Source of the DNA: Solanum dulcamara
Lineage: Eukaryota > Streptophyta > Magnoliopsida > Solanales > Solanaceae
Assembly: GCF_947179165.1 (NCBI RefSeq)
Contig: NC_077242.1
Coordinates: 33,787,097-33,851,096 of the forward strand
Length of the DNA: 64,000 nucleotides
Reading direction: 5' to 3'
A program made the position numbers and the translations under genes. This document shows, piece by piece, positions 1-11,950 of this stretch; the stretch's first letter is position 1; each line of letters begins with the position of its first letter. The notes below the pieces were generated by a model. It was not told the origin of the DNA, did no database searches, and was given only the letters and a program-made list of their open reading frames with translations.

Positions 1-1689
1 TAGTGTGTTGTGATTGTGGTGCTATGGTTGAAGCTGGTTTGGTTGCATGGCGCAGGGATGGAAGGTGTTTTAAAAAGGGTGTGGGTGCTTCTGGTTGCAG
101 ACACACAACCCTCTGTTTCATATTGTTAAAGGTTTTATGAAATAAAGATTAAAAACCTTATTTTGGTATCATAGTTAAGCGAGTTGTTTGGAGTTTGTAT
201 TGTGTAAAGTTGAAGTGATTTACTTGTAAAAATGCTGCTGGTTTTTGTTGTTGGTATGGTTGTTGATATTTTGGCCAAGTTTAATTCTCTGTAATGTTGA
301 AGTTATAGGGGAGATGCTGCCCAATTTTCAGTAACTTCAGAGCTAGTAATAAGCTAGTTAAGGGAAATGGACAAGAAAATAATTCCTATGGATACGTGGT
401 TGTAGATTTGGAATTGGAACATGAAAGGTTATTAATCTTAGTATTACTCTCATGTTAAATAGGTTCAAAAGACGATGAGGCGAACGTGGTTAAGAGTAAT
501 CTATAAGCGATATGTGAAGCTATCTTCCTTTCTTTGGCATGGTCTTTATGAATCAAATATATGATTTTTATATGCCTCCAAGTAAGTTCCTATTCTTAGA
601 GCCACTTGGATGGCCAATGTTTTAGATTTCCAGAGGTTCTATTTTGATGCAATCCATAGTAACATTCAAAAGGTACTTGATATGGCGCTTTTCTTGATTT
701 TTGAATGATAGCTCATTTTGATCATTCCATAAAGTCTTAAATATGATTTACATTGCATTTAGTTACTCACTACTCTACTTGTGGATGCCTCAATGTTTCC
801 TTCACTGAGCCCAGGCCAGGAGATACATGATCGTGCGTACTTCTCTGCCTTGTTTGCCATACCCCGACGTGAGGGGGTAGGTATGCCCTGTACATGGGTT
901 GTGGAGTTATGATATGCCATGTACACATATGTTGATATCTGATGATATGATATGATATGATATGATATGATATGATATGGCCATCTGAAATGATATGATC
1001 TGTTATAGAGATTTTCCCTACTCTGCAGTTATGCTGTGCTATGGCATCGGTGATGGGATGACAACCATATTTTGTTCACCGCATCTCGTAATGGGGCCGA
1101 ATATGACATATATTTTTCTGCATGCATTATCTGTGTTTATGATAAGTATTTTGATATTCTAGATATTTCGTTCATTTTCTGTACATTCTGTTTTGGTTAT
1201 GACTTTATTTATTACAGTCCATGCTTTACATATTCAACATATTTTCCGTACTGACCCCCTTTCCTCGGGGGATGCATTATATACCCGTAGGTATAGCCGT
1301 TTGAGTTGCCGATCCACTTTCTTAGGACATCCACTCTATTGTTTGATAGTGCTCCTTTGTTCGTAGCCTATATTTTGGTACTGAACTTTCTGTAGCCATA
1401 TGTATATGTTGGTCAGGGGTACGATGGGGCCCTATCCCATCATATAATTATGCTATCGTTCCGTAGAGGTCTATACATATGTATTTGTGGGTTCTTTATA
1501 TATTTTGGGCTTTTGTGTTCCATGGTGGTCTTAACTGCCTTCGTGTGCAACATTTGCTTTCGTGTTCTCCTTAGCGACCTCTTTTGATTTCTATATTTGT
1601 TTCTTCTACTAACATTCTAAGTGGGGATAAGGGTTCGTATGAGTTCCCAGCTCGAACATTGGTCATGGCCTACCGAGTGGGTCATGATA
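1..1689 (+). repeat. LARD-type LTR, copy 1 (left end outside window)
   Basis: This is the 3' part of a long terminal repeat. It aligns by eye with the split LTR at 4739-7526 plus 18404-18526 and with the LTR at 21598-24252. Its 3' end is GTCATGATA, where the other copies read GTCATGACA or a near variant, and it is followed directly by a degenerate tRNA-Met primer site. Compared with the second copy it lacks about 230 bp near position 530. It contains a TGATA microsatellite (about 945-982) and the conserved hairpin module near 1253. The LTR start lies upstream of the window. No protein is encoded. Confidence 0.85.
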
Positions 1690-1693
1690 AAAG

Positions 1694-1705
1694 TGGTATT
1701 AGAGT
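1694..1705 (+). other. Primer binding site, tRNA-iMet, degenerate
   Basis: TGGTATTAGAGT differs at two positions from the canonical TGGTATCAGAGC. It sits five bases after the LTR end, as in the other copies of this family, and would prime minus-strand DNA synthesis. Both mismatches are C to T changes. Confidence 0.8.
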
Positions 1706-3931
1706 GGTCCTTCCTTGTAGTGTCTATAGACCGTGTCTGGTAGGGTATTGTATATCGATATGTTGTGTGCCACATCTATAAACAGGAGGCTACAGTACAT
1801 TTAGGATGTTAACTTTCTTACATATCTAAGATCGTGTGATATATTCGAGTCACTGGAAATCTACTTATATTAACCTTGGATGTTAACAGAAGGATGGCAG
1901 CAATGGAAAGAACTGACTGATGATATTGGAAGTCACAAGGCACGTATGTAAGAAAAGTCACGAAAGATATCTGTTGAGTAAGGTATTGAAGTAGAGATAA
2001 AACGTAAAGTTGTAAATTGAAAGGAAGAGTAAACAGGAAAAAGTAACAGGGAAAGTTCTAGTGGACGTACGAGGTAAGTTCATTTTCATACTATTGATTG
2101 TGGGTACATTGTGTGGCTTCAATATGATACATATATATGTAACTTTATATATATTGGACTTATGAGGCACTATTGGTATTTTCTGCGTGCAGGTTTGAGA
2201 TAGTAAGAAATACAGAGGAAACTCTGCCCAAATTTTCCTAGAAATAAAAAGAGAATGAGATACAGGGCTGTAGTATGTCTTGAAAGGTCGTGCCCACAAT
2301 AATTATGAGATTTGGCTAAACCACGAGTATGGATGACCTCGAGAAATAAGTTAATTAATGAATTGATGGCAATAGAAACTAGGAGGTCGATATTAATATG
2401 GTAAACCGAAGTTGGAAAGGACTTGTGACCTTAGGGAGATGATTTAGAGAAGACTAGTAGTTGTGGATAAATCGATATATTAAGGCACCGATAGAATTGG
2501 TACATAGGGATAAAATATGATGAACTATTATTAAATAGAGTAACAGTATGATTAAGGCAAGCGTGCAAGGGAAACAAAAATATGACGGATATGAAGTATT
2601 AATAGGACAGCTTGGGAGATATTAAGGATAACACTAACTAAGAAGGGTAAGTAATCCATAGTAAGAATCGTGAAAATAGTTAAGAAGTGTTATACTATGG
2701 GGTGGAATATGAATAGGATATGATGTGAATATAATGAGGATCATTATGAAAATAAGTAAAGCCTAGTGAGAAAGTGGCTAGTGATAGGACGTGGTCCGTG
2801 TAATAAGAATAAAAGGGTAAGTGTGAAATGGAAAAGCGGGCTAGGGAACAAATAAGAAAGAGTTATCAAGTTTCATGGAGAAAGTTGCAAATAATGATTA
2901 TGTGATAACGGAAATGATAGCGAGCAAAAGGAAAAAAAGAGTAACTAAATGGAGTAAGAAAGAAGAAAGCGAGATGATAGTGTAATAATAGGCCATGACA
3001 TGTGTAGCCGAAGATACGAATACTAAAAGTGATGGAACTATGAAAGACCAAGCTGTAGAAGGATGAGAAACGAGATAGAATGGGTGTTAGGGAATGATTG
3101 GTATGATACAAATAAAGATGGATGGACAGAATACATTTTTGGAAATGAGAAAAAGGATTATGTGGAAGTAATGCATTCCAAATAATACAGAGGTAGTATA
3201 AGATCGCTCTTGTGCGGAATAAAAGATAGACATAGACGGGATAAATGATAAGAGAAATCTATGGAAGCACCCAAGATAGATATGATTAAATAAATGCAGA
3301 TACGAAATGAAAGAGGAACGTACAATATGAACTTAAAAGTGCAATACAACTACATGGTTATAAGGTAAGGCTCTAATTGAGGTGAACTTGGTATGTTGTT
3401 GAGAAAATTAAAAACCGGTGTTGGGTACACACTAAGGAAAGGGGTATAAGGTATAAAGAGGTGGTGCATGCACACAATATCGCCCCGACAATAGTGGAAT
3501 CCTTAAGAGACATAGATGGTAAACTTAAGGAATAAATGGTGCAATATACATTCATCCCAAAAAACAAAGGATATAGGTTGGGATAAAGTTACTCCTGTAA
3601 GAGAACCTTGGACAATTATCGTCGGAATACAAGTATTGCCTAATTGAAATTGGAATGATAAAAAAGTGCTAATTAACTTTTGATAAAGATAAGTGAAGTG
3701 TGGCCTTGGATGAGTTTTCCATAGGTCACATTACACAAGTACAGATTAATAGATGAGATGTCGCACTATGTATGGAAAGGTTCTAGTCGCTTCGTGACTT
3801 AGTCAAGGTTTCATGCGTAATGAATCAAGTTATAAAGGATAAAGAAAGTGATGGACATGATACAGTACCAAGCGGATTGGGCTAAGAGATTGTATGAGTT
3901 TTGAGATTGGACAAAGGTATAAGTACCCCCC

Positions 3932-3945
3932 CTAAAGGGGGGAAG
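3932..3945 (+). other. Internal polypurine-tract-like site
   Basis: CTAAAGGGGGGAAG is identical over 14 bases to the true polypurine tract at 4723-4736, about 790 bp upstream of it. The preceding C run makes CCCCCCTAAAGGGGGG, a perfect inverted repeat. The same 14-mer is present, inverted, in element G at 41089-41102. It could act as a central plus-strand primer, or simply be a hairpin. Confidence 0.5.
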
Positions 3946-4722
3946 CGGGTGAGAAGAATGCAAGGGCAAGATGGAAATAATGGATACTATAATATAGAAG
4001 ACATAGATGTTCAAACTTTAAGAAGATCCCATGTTGAATCAAGTTAGAAGGGATGAAAGCTAACAATAATGGGATAGAAGTCAGAATAGTATTTAAGGTA
4101 GTGTTAAGAAGTTTTTGGCAAAACCCTACATGATATAATGTTAGAAGTTGGGTGTGTATAAAAATGAAAGAGTACGACCACAGAAGGGTATTGAATAACT
4201 TAAGAGATTGTGTAAAGGATAACAATACCATGCGGGGTCAAAAGCCAAGATGTTGGCTATAGCTTTGTCGCAAATAATGCTACGATAGATAAATAACCAA
4301 GGAAAAGGGACAACAAGCCTCTTATTATTAGAAGTAAGAAGAGCAAGGAGTGAATAAAAGAAGAGAAAAAAGTATGATAAGATGGGACAAGCGAGTTTCA
4401 ATGTAAATGAGATAGGTGAAGTAGAATGAACCTAGAAATGAAAAGACTATCGGCAGGGTTATGTAACCTATGAATATGTATGTGTTACGTATAGGTCCAA
4501 GTGATTAAGTACGTGGTAAAAGGAATAAGGGTTCAATAAGAACAATACAATTATAATATTTTGGATACATTATAGAGAGTTAGAGAAGAGATATCCGTAC
4601 TTGTTCCCTATATCCAAAGGCAGTCTAAACTCCTAAAAGAATTGGAAGACAATGGTTATAGAGAACTCCCGAAAATCCTCATAAAACCCTATAAGACGAG
4701 TTAACATTCGAGGACGAATATT

Positions 4723-4738
4723 CTAAAGGGGGGAAGAA
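4723..4738 (+). other. Polypurine tract of LARD copy 1
   Basis: CTAAAGGGGGGAAGAA lies immediately before the LTR start TGTTATACCCC. This is the expected position of the plus-strand primer. The preceding 25 bp (ACATTCGAGGACGAATATT) resemble the same place in element A. Confidence 0.85.
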
Positions 4739-5204
4739 TGTTATACCCCATACATTTATACCTTAAAAGGTTCTTAAGCTTCTTAGAAGATACCATGTGA
4801 GATGGATAAGCTATAACACTATCAAATAACTCTAAGTAAAGGAGAATGTGATACCCCATAATAAGGAAGATTGGAAATAGGGTTATAAGAATCCGGAAGG
4901 AATTGGAGGCCAAGTAGTAAGTCATAGGACTCGACTTACTTGTGTAAGCTATTACTTTGGATGTGTTACATAATTAATCTACTTGAGTACATATAAAGAT
5001 TATGTAGCAAGGATTACATAGTTTCGTAAAGTAAGACGAGATTATGAGCCCATGAAGGGGAAAAGAGAGTGACATGTGGCAGCATGAGAGAGTGCCATAT
5101 GGCAGAAGTTAGAAGTACCACATGGAAGAAGATGGAGCAAGGGGTGTACCCCACCTTCCATGTGGAAGTCCCGGATTGGAGGAGGGGATGCGGTGGCCCA
5201 ATGA

Positions 5205-5276
5205 GGGCTTGACACGTGTCACCACTTAGGGCTTGACACGTGTCACCAGTTAGGGGTTAACATGTGTCACCCCCTA
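5205..5276 (+). promoter_or_regulatory. Three 24-bp repeats with G-box cores upstream of TATA
   Basis: There are three adjacent 24-bp units. The first two each contain GACACGTGTCACC, with the G-box CACGTG; the third has decayed to ACATGTGTC. The block ends 8 bp before a TATA run. CACGTG is the core bound by plant bZIP and bHLH factors (the ABRE and PIF class). The arrangement looks like the U3 enhancer and promoter of the LTR. Function is inferred from position and motif only. Confidence 0.55.
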
Positions 5277-5284
5277 AGGTAGCC

Positions 5285-5297
5285 TATATATATATTA
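5285..5297 (+). promoter_or_regulatory. LTR TATA box
   Basis: TATATATATATTA follows the G-box repeats and TAGCC. The same context (CTAAGGTAGNCTATATATA) recurs at 22144 and 33903 in other LTRs of this family, which supports a real core promoter. Transcription would start about 30 bp downstream. Confidence 0.55.
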
Positions 5298-7521
5298 TGA
5301 ATCATTCTTATGTAAAACAAAATTCATTCTTATCTACAAACTTCAAGAGAAAAAAAGAAGAGAAGAGAAACCTTAAGCTAGAGAAGAGAGAGCCACGGGT
5401 TGGTGAAAAAAAGGGGTAAGTCCTTCGATTTCGTTTCATAAATTAATTATATAGGGTATAACACAATGATATGAAGTTTTTATTAATATAAATTTATGAT
5501 TTGGGGCATCATAAAAAGGACAATAAGCATCCAAAAAGTTTTAGTCGCACTAAAGGAACTTCCATGGCAAGTTTTGGCGAGTTTCAGGCAAGGTAAGGTT
5601 TTTCCTTTAAAATTAGAGTTTATGATGATTTTAGGAGGTATATGACATGTCTTAAATAAGGTTGTAATGAAAATTTGCATAAGTATGCTTGACATTAGAA
5701 ACGAACTAAATTAAAGTCGTTATAGTTAAATCGAAGTCGGGTAGTGTGTTGTGATTGCGGTGTTGTGGTTGCAGCTGGTTTGGTTACATGGTAAAGGGAT
5801 GGAAGGTGTTTTAAAATGGGTGTGGGTACTTCTTGTTGCATCCACACGACCCTCTGTTTCATATTGTTAAAGGTTTTACGAAATAAATATTAAAAACTCT
5901 ATTTTGGTATCGTAGTTAAGCGAGTTGTTTGGAGTTTTTATTGTGTAAAGTTGAAGTGATTTACTTGTAAATATACTAATGTTTCTTTTTATTGGTATGG
6001 TTTTTGATATTTTGTCCAAGCTGAAATCTCGAGAATGTTGAATATATAGGGAAGATGTTGCCCAATTTTCGGTAACTTCAGAGCTATTAATAAGGTAGTT
6101 AAGTCAAATGGATAAGGAAATGATTCCTATGGATACATGGTTGTAGAGTTGGAAATTGGAAAATGAAAGGTTATTAATCTTAGTATTACTCTCAATTTAA
6201 ATAGGTTCAAAAGACAATGAGGCAAATGTGGTTAAGAGTAATCCATAAGAGGTAGTGAAGCTACCTTCTTTCTCTTGGCATGTTTTTGGTATAGGTATGT
6301 AAAGCTACCCCTTTCTTCTGTTGGCATGTTTTGAGATAAGTATTACATGATGTAAGTTTTGGGGTTTATCCCATCCTTAAAGCTCCGAGCATGATTTATG
6401 ACTCTTATCTACTTCCTAATGTTAGAACTTCCATACTAATAGAGCTATGGCTCTCAAGCCTTCTATATGATGGAGGGTAGTAAAAAATGTGAAGCTATCT
6501 TCCTTTCTTTGGCATGGTCTTTATGAAACAAATATATGATTTTTATATTCCTCCAAGTAAGTTCCTATTCTTAGAGCCACTTGGATGGCCAATGTTTTAG
6601 ATTTCCAGAGATTCTATTTTGATGAAATCAATAGTAACATTCAAAAGGTACTTGATATGGCGCTTGTCTTGATTTTTGAATGATAGCTCATTTTGATTAT
6701 TTCATCGAGTCTCAAATATGATTTAAATTGCATTTAGTTTTTCACTACTCTACTTGTGGATGCCTCAATGTTTCCTTCACTGTGCCTGGGCTAGGATATA
6801 CATGATTGTGCATACTTTTCTACCTTGTTCGTCGTGCCCCGATGCGAAGGGGAAGATATGCCCTGTACATGGGTTGTGGAGTTATGTTGTTCCATATACA
6901 CATATGTTGATGTCTGATAATATGATATGATATGATATGGCTATCTGAAATGATATGATCTATTATGGAGATATTCTCTACTCTGGAGTTATGGTGTGCT
7001 ATGGCATCGGTGATGGGATGGCAACCACATTTTGTTCACCGCACTTGTAATGGGGCCGGATATGACATATATTTTTTCACATGCATTATCCGTGTTTATG
7101 ATAAGTATTTTGATATTTTGGATATTTTGCTTATTTTCTGTAGATTCTGTTCTGGTTATGACTTTATTTATTATAGTCCATGCTTTACATATTCAGTACA
7201 TTTTTCATACTGACCCCATTTCCTCGGGGGCTGCGTTATATGCCCGTAGGTACAACTGTTTGAGTTGCCGATCCGCTTGCTTAGGACATCCATTCTGCTG
7301 TTTAACAGTGCTCCTTTGTCCGAAGCCCATATTTTGGTACTGACCTTTCTGTAGCTTATATGTATACATTGGTCAGGGGTACGACGTGGACCTATCCTAT
7401 CATATGATTATGCTATCATTCTGTAGAGGTCTGCAGCTATGTATTTGTGGGTTCTTTATATGTTTTGGGCTTTTGTGTTCCGTGACTGCCTTAACGGCCT
7501 TCGTGTGCTACATGTGCTTTC

Positions 7522-7526
7522 GTGTG
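7522..7526. repeat. Target-site duplication of element A, left
   Basis: GTGTG here matches GTGTG at 18399-18403 exactly. Removing element A and one GTGTG restores a continuous LARD LTR that aligns with 1540-1580 and with 24110-24140. Confidence 0.9.
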
Positions 7527-10352
7527 TGATATATTCCATATTTTTGCTTATTGGACTATTCGTGAGCTAACGGATATAAATTCAAGGACTTTTAATTTTA
7601 AATTTTAAAGTGACATGATTTGTTGTAAATGACTAGTTATATGGATAATTTATGTGAAGTAAAAGACATCTCAAGAAGTACCCTTGAGCCAAATCAAAAT
7701 AGAAGCCATCAAATATTTTTTTTCTTAAAATCACGTTTCGAATAAGCTGACTTCGGGAGGCCATAACCCCTTTATAATATGGTAATTTGAGAAAACCCTC
7801 AAAATGAAAGTTGTAGAAAATTTAAATATCTTTCCCACCATAGGTCGTGGGTCTAGAGATGACATCATAATAACGAGATATGCATGTTTAAAGTTAGAGG
7901 GGTCAAGGTGGATAGTAGATTCAGCCCAACCCAATTCTAACTCGGGTCAGACCCAATAACCACATCCTTAAGGGATTTCTTTAAGTTTCTATCTTCATCC
8001 TCAAATAAGAAAATATCCATAAATTTCCAGAGAGAGAGAGAGAGGAAGTTCTTGAGAGAAAATCCCAATCCGACCAAAATTCGAGTTCCAAAATCCAAAG
8101 CTCATGAAGAGAAAATTGTTGTACGTCGCGTTAGCTTCAATTTGAGCTAGATATCATCCAATAAGGAGAAGATTTAGTTTGTTTGCTACACACTTGAGGT
8201 AATATTAAAGTCCATATTTCATTGTTAACAGGTTTAGTTAGAGTTTTAATAGATTAGAACGGAGAAAATAGCGTTATAAATTAGTTTGGTGATTTGTTGA
8301 GATTTATGAGTTAAAGGGTTGTTTTAGGTAGCTTAAATGGATTAAATTAGCTTAGTAATGATGTATAATAATGGTTGATAATTCTTGGATGTTGTTGATG
8401 AGTTGTTGTTCTTGAATTTGGAGGAAAAAGGTGTATGAAGATTGTGAGGGTTCAAATCCATTTTTGGGATTGTGTAGCTGGTAGTAATTCTGGAATATCT
8501 AATTGTGTAGACCTTTGATTTTAGATAATAAACATTTTTTGGAAAACTAATAAACATACCTACAACTCTTATGTTTATGTTGTAGTTTATATCTGCTGTT
8601 ATTATGTCGAAAAAAGGGGATGAATCATGAGAAAAATTCTGTCTAGATTCTGGATTGGAAAATCCCTCATGTATAGCCGTTAGTGTTTTGATGATATCCT
8701 TTTGTACAAAATGAGTTTTGAATTGATTACTTTTGTTTTAAAAACTGAAGACATAGATCTAAAAGTTGCATGAAGGTCATTAAGTCCAGTTTTACCTTTT
8801 TCAATTTCAAAATGTGGACACAACTTGAGGTACTCGATTTTTCAAACTTACTATTTTGGGTAACATAATTCAGGTGGCAATATTCTAGGCTTATTGTCAA
8901 TAATAAATTTTTCTTTATGTTAATATTTTGGATTATTGATATTACTTTATGATTATATGGCTAATTTAAAAGTGCGAAAAGTGAGCGGTATAGGAGAGGT
9001 GCTGTCCAAATTATTTTAGAAATAACCTACTAACGGTAGAGTACGTTTTATTCATGTCCATAGCTTAACCATAGTGCTTAACATTTTAATATAGGTTGAG
9101 AAAATATTGGGAAACATATTCTTATAAATGCAAAAGGTATGTAAAGCTAACCTTTCTTTCTTTTGGCATGATCTTATGAAATAAAGGGACGACGAATGTA
9201 TAAAATTCCAACGAAGTTCTTATTCTTAGATATACTAGGATGGCGAATGTTCTTAATTTTCAGAATTTATATCGTTATGTATTGACTCATATGTATGATT
9301 CCAGCCATCCAAGTTGGTATAAGTCATATTTTAGTATAAATAATACTTCTGTATAATTCATATTTGGAATAATTTATAATGTCAATCGGAGGTTACTTGA
9401 AATGAATATTGTCTTGATTTTCAATTGATTGTTCATTTGAATTATTCTATTGAGTCTCAAATGATGATTTAAATGCATATGGTTACTTACTACTCTACTC
9501 GTGCATGCCTTAATGTATCTTTCACCGAGTCCCAGGCCGGGTATGTATTCGTGCACAGTTTCACTGCATAATTCACCAAGTCCCTCAATAGAGGGCCGGG
9601 TATGGTATATATGTATATGATGATATGATATGAGGACATGATGACATGATGATGGTGCCGAGCTCATGATGAGCTGAATATGATATGTATGTATACGACA
9701 GATTCACCGAGTCCCTAAAAGGCCGGATATGATATATGATATAAGCATGCATGACTTTATTTTATAAGGTACAGGTACAGTGACTTCTTGAGTATCATAC
9801 TTGTCTCGTGAAACCTCTATTTTAGCTATGATTTTTCTTACTGTATTTCATGCTTATATACTGAGTACATGGATCATACTGACCCCCTTTCTTCGGAGGG
9901 CTACGTTTTATTCCCGCAGGTACAAATACTCATTTTGGAGAGTCGCCAGCTTAGGATTTTACTCAACGGGTTTGAAGTGCTCCATTGTCTTGGAGCCTGA
10001 AATTTTGGTACTAATCCTCATATGCTATTGTTAATCCTCTTAGAGGTCCATAGACACATAAGTGGGTTGTGTATAGATGTTGTCCGGTGTACTAGTATGG
10101 CTTATGTTTTTGGACATTTACATTCAAAGTGGAAGCCTTGTCGGCTTACGTATTATGTTATCATATTTTTGATAATTAAGACTCCCCACGAGATAGGTAA
10201 TTTTCGTATATATATAAGTAACAGTTTGAGACGATGTGCTGCCCGTATAAATCCTATATCATGTTTAATTGCCGATTGACTATAGATAATAGGTGTTTAT
10301 ACGAGTGTCCAATTTGGACACTAGTCATGGCCCACGGGGTTAGGTCGTGACA
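7527..10352 (+). repeat. 5' LTR of element A
   Basis: 2826 bp, beginning TGATATATTCC and ending GTCGTGACA. It aligns throughout with 15524-18398. It includes a GA microsatellite near 8030, the CACCGAGTCCC...GGCCGGGTA repeats (9520-9720) and the hairpin module (about 9880-9925). It lacks about 50 bp present at 18020-18070 of the 3' LTR. Its terminal bases resemble those of the LARD LTRs. Confidence 0.92.
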
Positions 10353-10356
10353 AAAA

Positions 10357-10368
10357 TGGAATCAGAGC
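10357..10368 (+). other. Primer binding site of element A
   Basis: TGGAATCAGAGC has one mismatch to the initiator tRNA-Met 3' end complement. It lies 5 bp after the LTR end. Confidence 0.85.
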
Positions 10369-10480
10369 AGTTCATCCTCAGAGTGTCTACAGACCGTGTC
10401 TAGTAGAGTACTATTTATTGGTGTGTTGTGCACCACATCTATAAATAGGAGGCTACAGGACTTTTAGGATGTTATCTATT
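10369..10480 (+). other. Conserved leader block after the primer site
   Basis: This non-coding leader segment contains the landmarks CAGACCGTGTCTAGTAGAGT, CACCACATCTATAAA and TAGGAGGCTACAGGAC. The same block follows the primer site in the LARD copies (1706-1815, 18543-18650, 36709-36820), in E, F and G, and in a degraded form in H and D. Its position fits a packaging or dimerisation signal, but that role is inferred. Confidence 0.6.
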
Positions 10481-10563
10481 TTTTTTCCTTTCTTCTTTAA
10501 ATCGTGCTATAGAACTGTACTATCAGGATAATTTCTCCCTAATTTATTATTATATTTTCAGTG

Positions 10564-11950
10564 ATGCCTCTAAGAAAAACGACAGCTGCCTAGAAGGGAA
10601 AGTCAGTAGTAGGAGAGACTAGCCGGAACCCAAGAGTTACTAGGGCCCATGCCCAGTCTATGCCTGAGGTTGTGCTCTAGTCAGCAAGCTCTACTACGTC
10701 GCCGCCTTCAGAGGAACTTAGAGCAGCAGCAGTTGCAGATCCAGATACCTCAGTTCCTGAGCCTCCAACTCCCCAGCCAGAGGAAGAAGATAGGGCCATG
10801 AGAGATGCAGTTCAGTTACTAAGTAGAATAGAGGAAGGGCAGACTCGCAGGCATGGATTAGGAGTTGATTATGCTGATAGACATGATAGTTTAAGGGTTC
10901 ATGATTTCTTGACTTGTAATCCCCCGGAGTTTTATGGGTCAAGGCCCGGGGATGACCCATAGGAGTTTGTCCGACAGGTGCAGCGTACGTTGCGGATAAT
11001 TAAGGCCTCTGAAACAGAGTCTGTTGAGTTAGCTTCCTATCGACTGCGTGACATAGCTGTTAATTAGTATGAGTCATAGGAGTTGTCTAGGGGCGAGGGT
11101 GCTCCTCCAGCGGTGTGGGATGAGTTTGAGGAGGCCTTCCTTGGCCACTTTCTACCTCCAGAGATGAGATAAGCCAGAGTAGATAGATTTTTACATTTGA
11201 GGCAGAATGGTAGGAGTGTTAGAGATTATAGCCTTGAGTTCGATTCGCTGGCGAGACATGCACCAACTATTGTAGCTGATATAATCGATAGAGTACATCG
11301 TTATGTGATGGGGCTGGATTGTTATCTGATTGATAACTGTAAGGTAATGGCTTCTCAGCCAGGTATAGATATTGCTCGGGTACAGGCATATGCACAGGGG
11401 GTAGAGGATCGGCACAGAGGGTGTCAGCCTGATAGAGATCATGATCGAGGACAGCGCAAGAGAGCTAGATTAACTAGTTATTTTAGTGAGGTTCGAGGCG
11501 AACACCCTCAGCAGTATAGTAGGTATCCTTCTCAGCCAGCCCGGAGTGCACCTCTTCAGTTCACAAGTAAGAGATTTGATACCACAGGGTATTCAGGAGC
11601 CGGTTAAAGCTCTAGGGCTTCAGGTTCACAAATACCCAGGGGTTCGATTCAGTCGAGGCCACCTTTTCCTCGGTGTTCTTGGTGTGGTAGGCCCCATTAT
11701 GGGGAGTGCCGTCTCGCTATTAGTGCTTGTTTTTCTTGTGGTCGTCAAGGCCATATTATAAGGGATTGTCCATTCAGGGGTAATATAAGTGGTGCAGCTC
11801 AGCCTACTGGGTCAGTTGCTGGTTTATCTTCTTCTGTAGCTATACGTCCTGTGGGACAGGTTATTCATACATCAGCAGGCCGTGGAAGAGGCCATGGCGG
11901 AGCTTCTAGTTCTAGCGGTCCTTCGAACCACATATACATATTGGCTAGTA
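10564..11950 (+). pseudogene. gag: Element A gag (capsid and nucleocapsid), with stop codons
   Basis: The reading frame starts at the ATG after a T-rich leader; the N-terminus MPLRKTTAA matches that of element F. A proline-rich N-terminal stretch is followed by a retrotransposon gag domain (about 10900-11460; FLTCNPPEFYGS, EFVRQVQRTLR, AVWDEFEEAFLGHF, SVRDYSLEFDSLARHAP). Two zinc knuckles follow: one starting at 11674 ([12 protein letters not shown]) and a canonical CX2CX4HX4C at 11728-11769 ([14 protein letters not shown]). In-frame stops lie at 10591, 10678, 10960, 11065, 11077, 11170 and 11605. Those at 11065 and 11077 replace tryptophan codons that element F still has. The gene cannot make a full capsid protein. 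Confidence 0.9.

Larger units (their letters stand above)
1690..4738 (+). mobile_element. LARD-type non-coding internal region, copy 1
   Basis: About 3.05 kb lie between a primer site and a polypurine tract, with LTRs on both sides. It aligns along its length with 18527-21597, including long identical stretches. No frame on either strand shows gag or pol motifs; the longest open frames are about 100 codons and mostly on the minus strand. The first 110 bp and the last 30 bp resemble the coding elements A and E, but the middle does not. That fits a large retrotransposon derivative (LARD): a non-autonomous element with untranslated internal sequence. An imperfect copy of the polypurine tract also occurs internally (3932-3945). 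Confidence 0.8.
4739..7526 (+). repeat. LARD-type LTR, copy 2, left part (interrupted by element A)
   Basis: The LTR starts TGTTATACCCC after the polypurine tract. It is broken at 7526 by element A and resumes at 18404 for 123 bp, giving a 2911-bp LTR once element A and one copy of its target duplication are discounted. It acts both as the 3' LTR of the first internal unit and as the 5' LTR of the second. It carries a promoter-like block (G-box repeats then TATA) about 550 bp from its start, a TGATA repeat near 6920-6940, and the conserved hairpin module near 7210. Confidence 0.85.

Noticed and set aside
1958..5695. Many minus-strand open frames of 60-113 codons in the LARD internal region
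   Set aside because: They are hydrophobic, low-complexity translations of an AT-rich purine strand, are not shared in frame with copy 2, and contain no motif.
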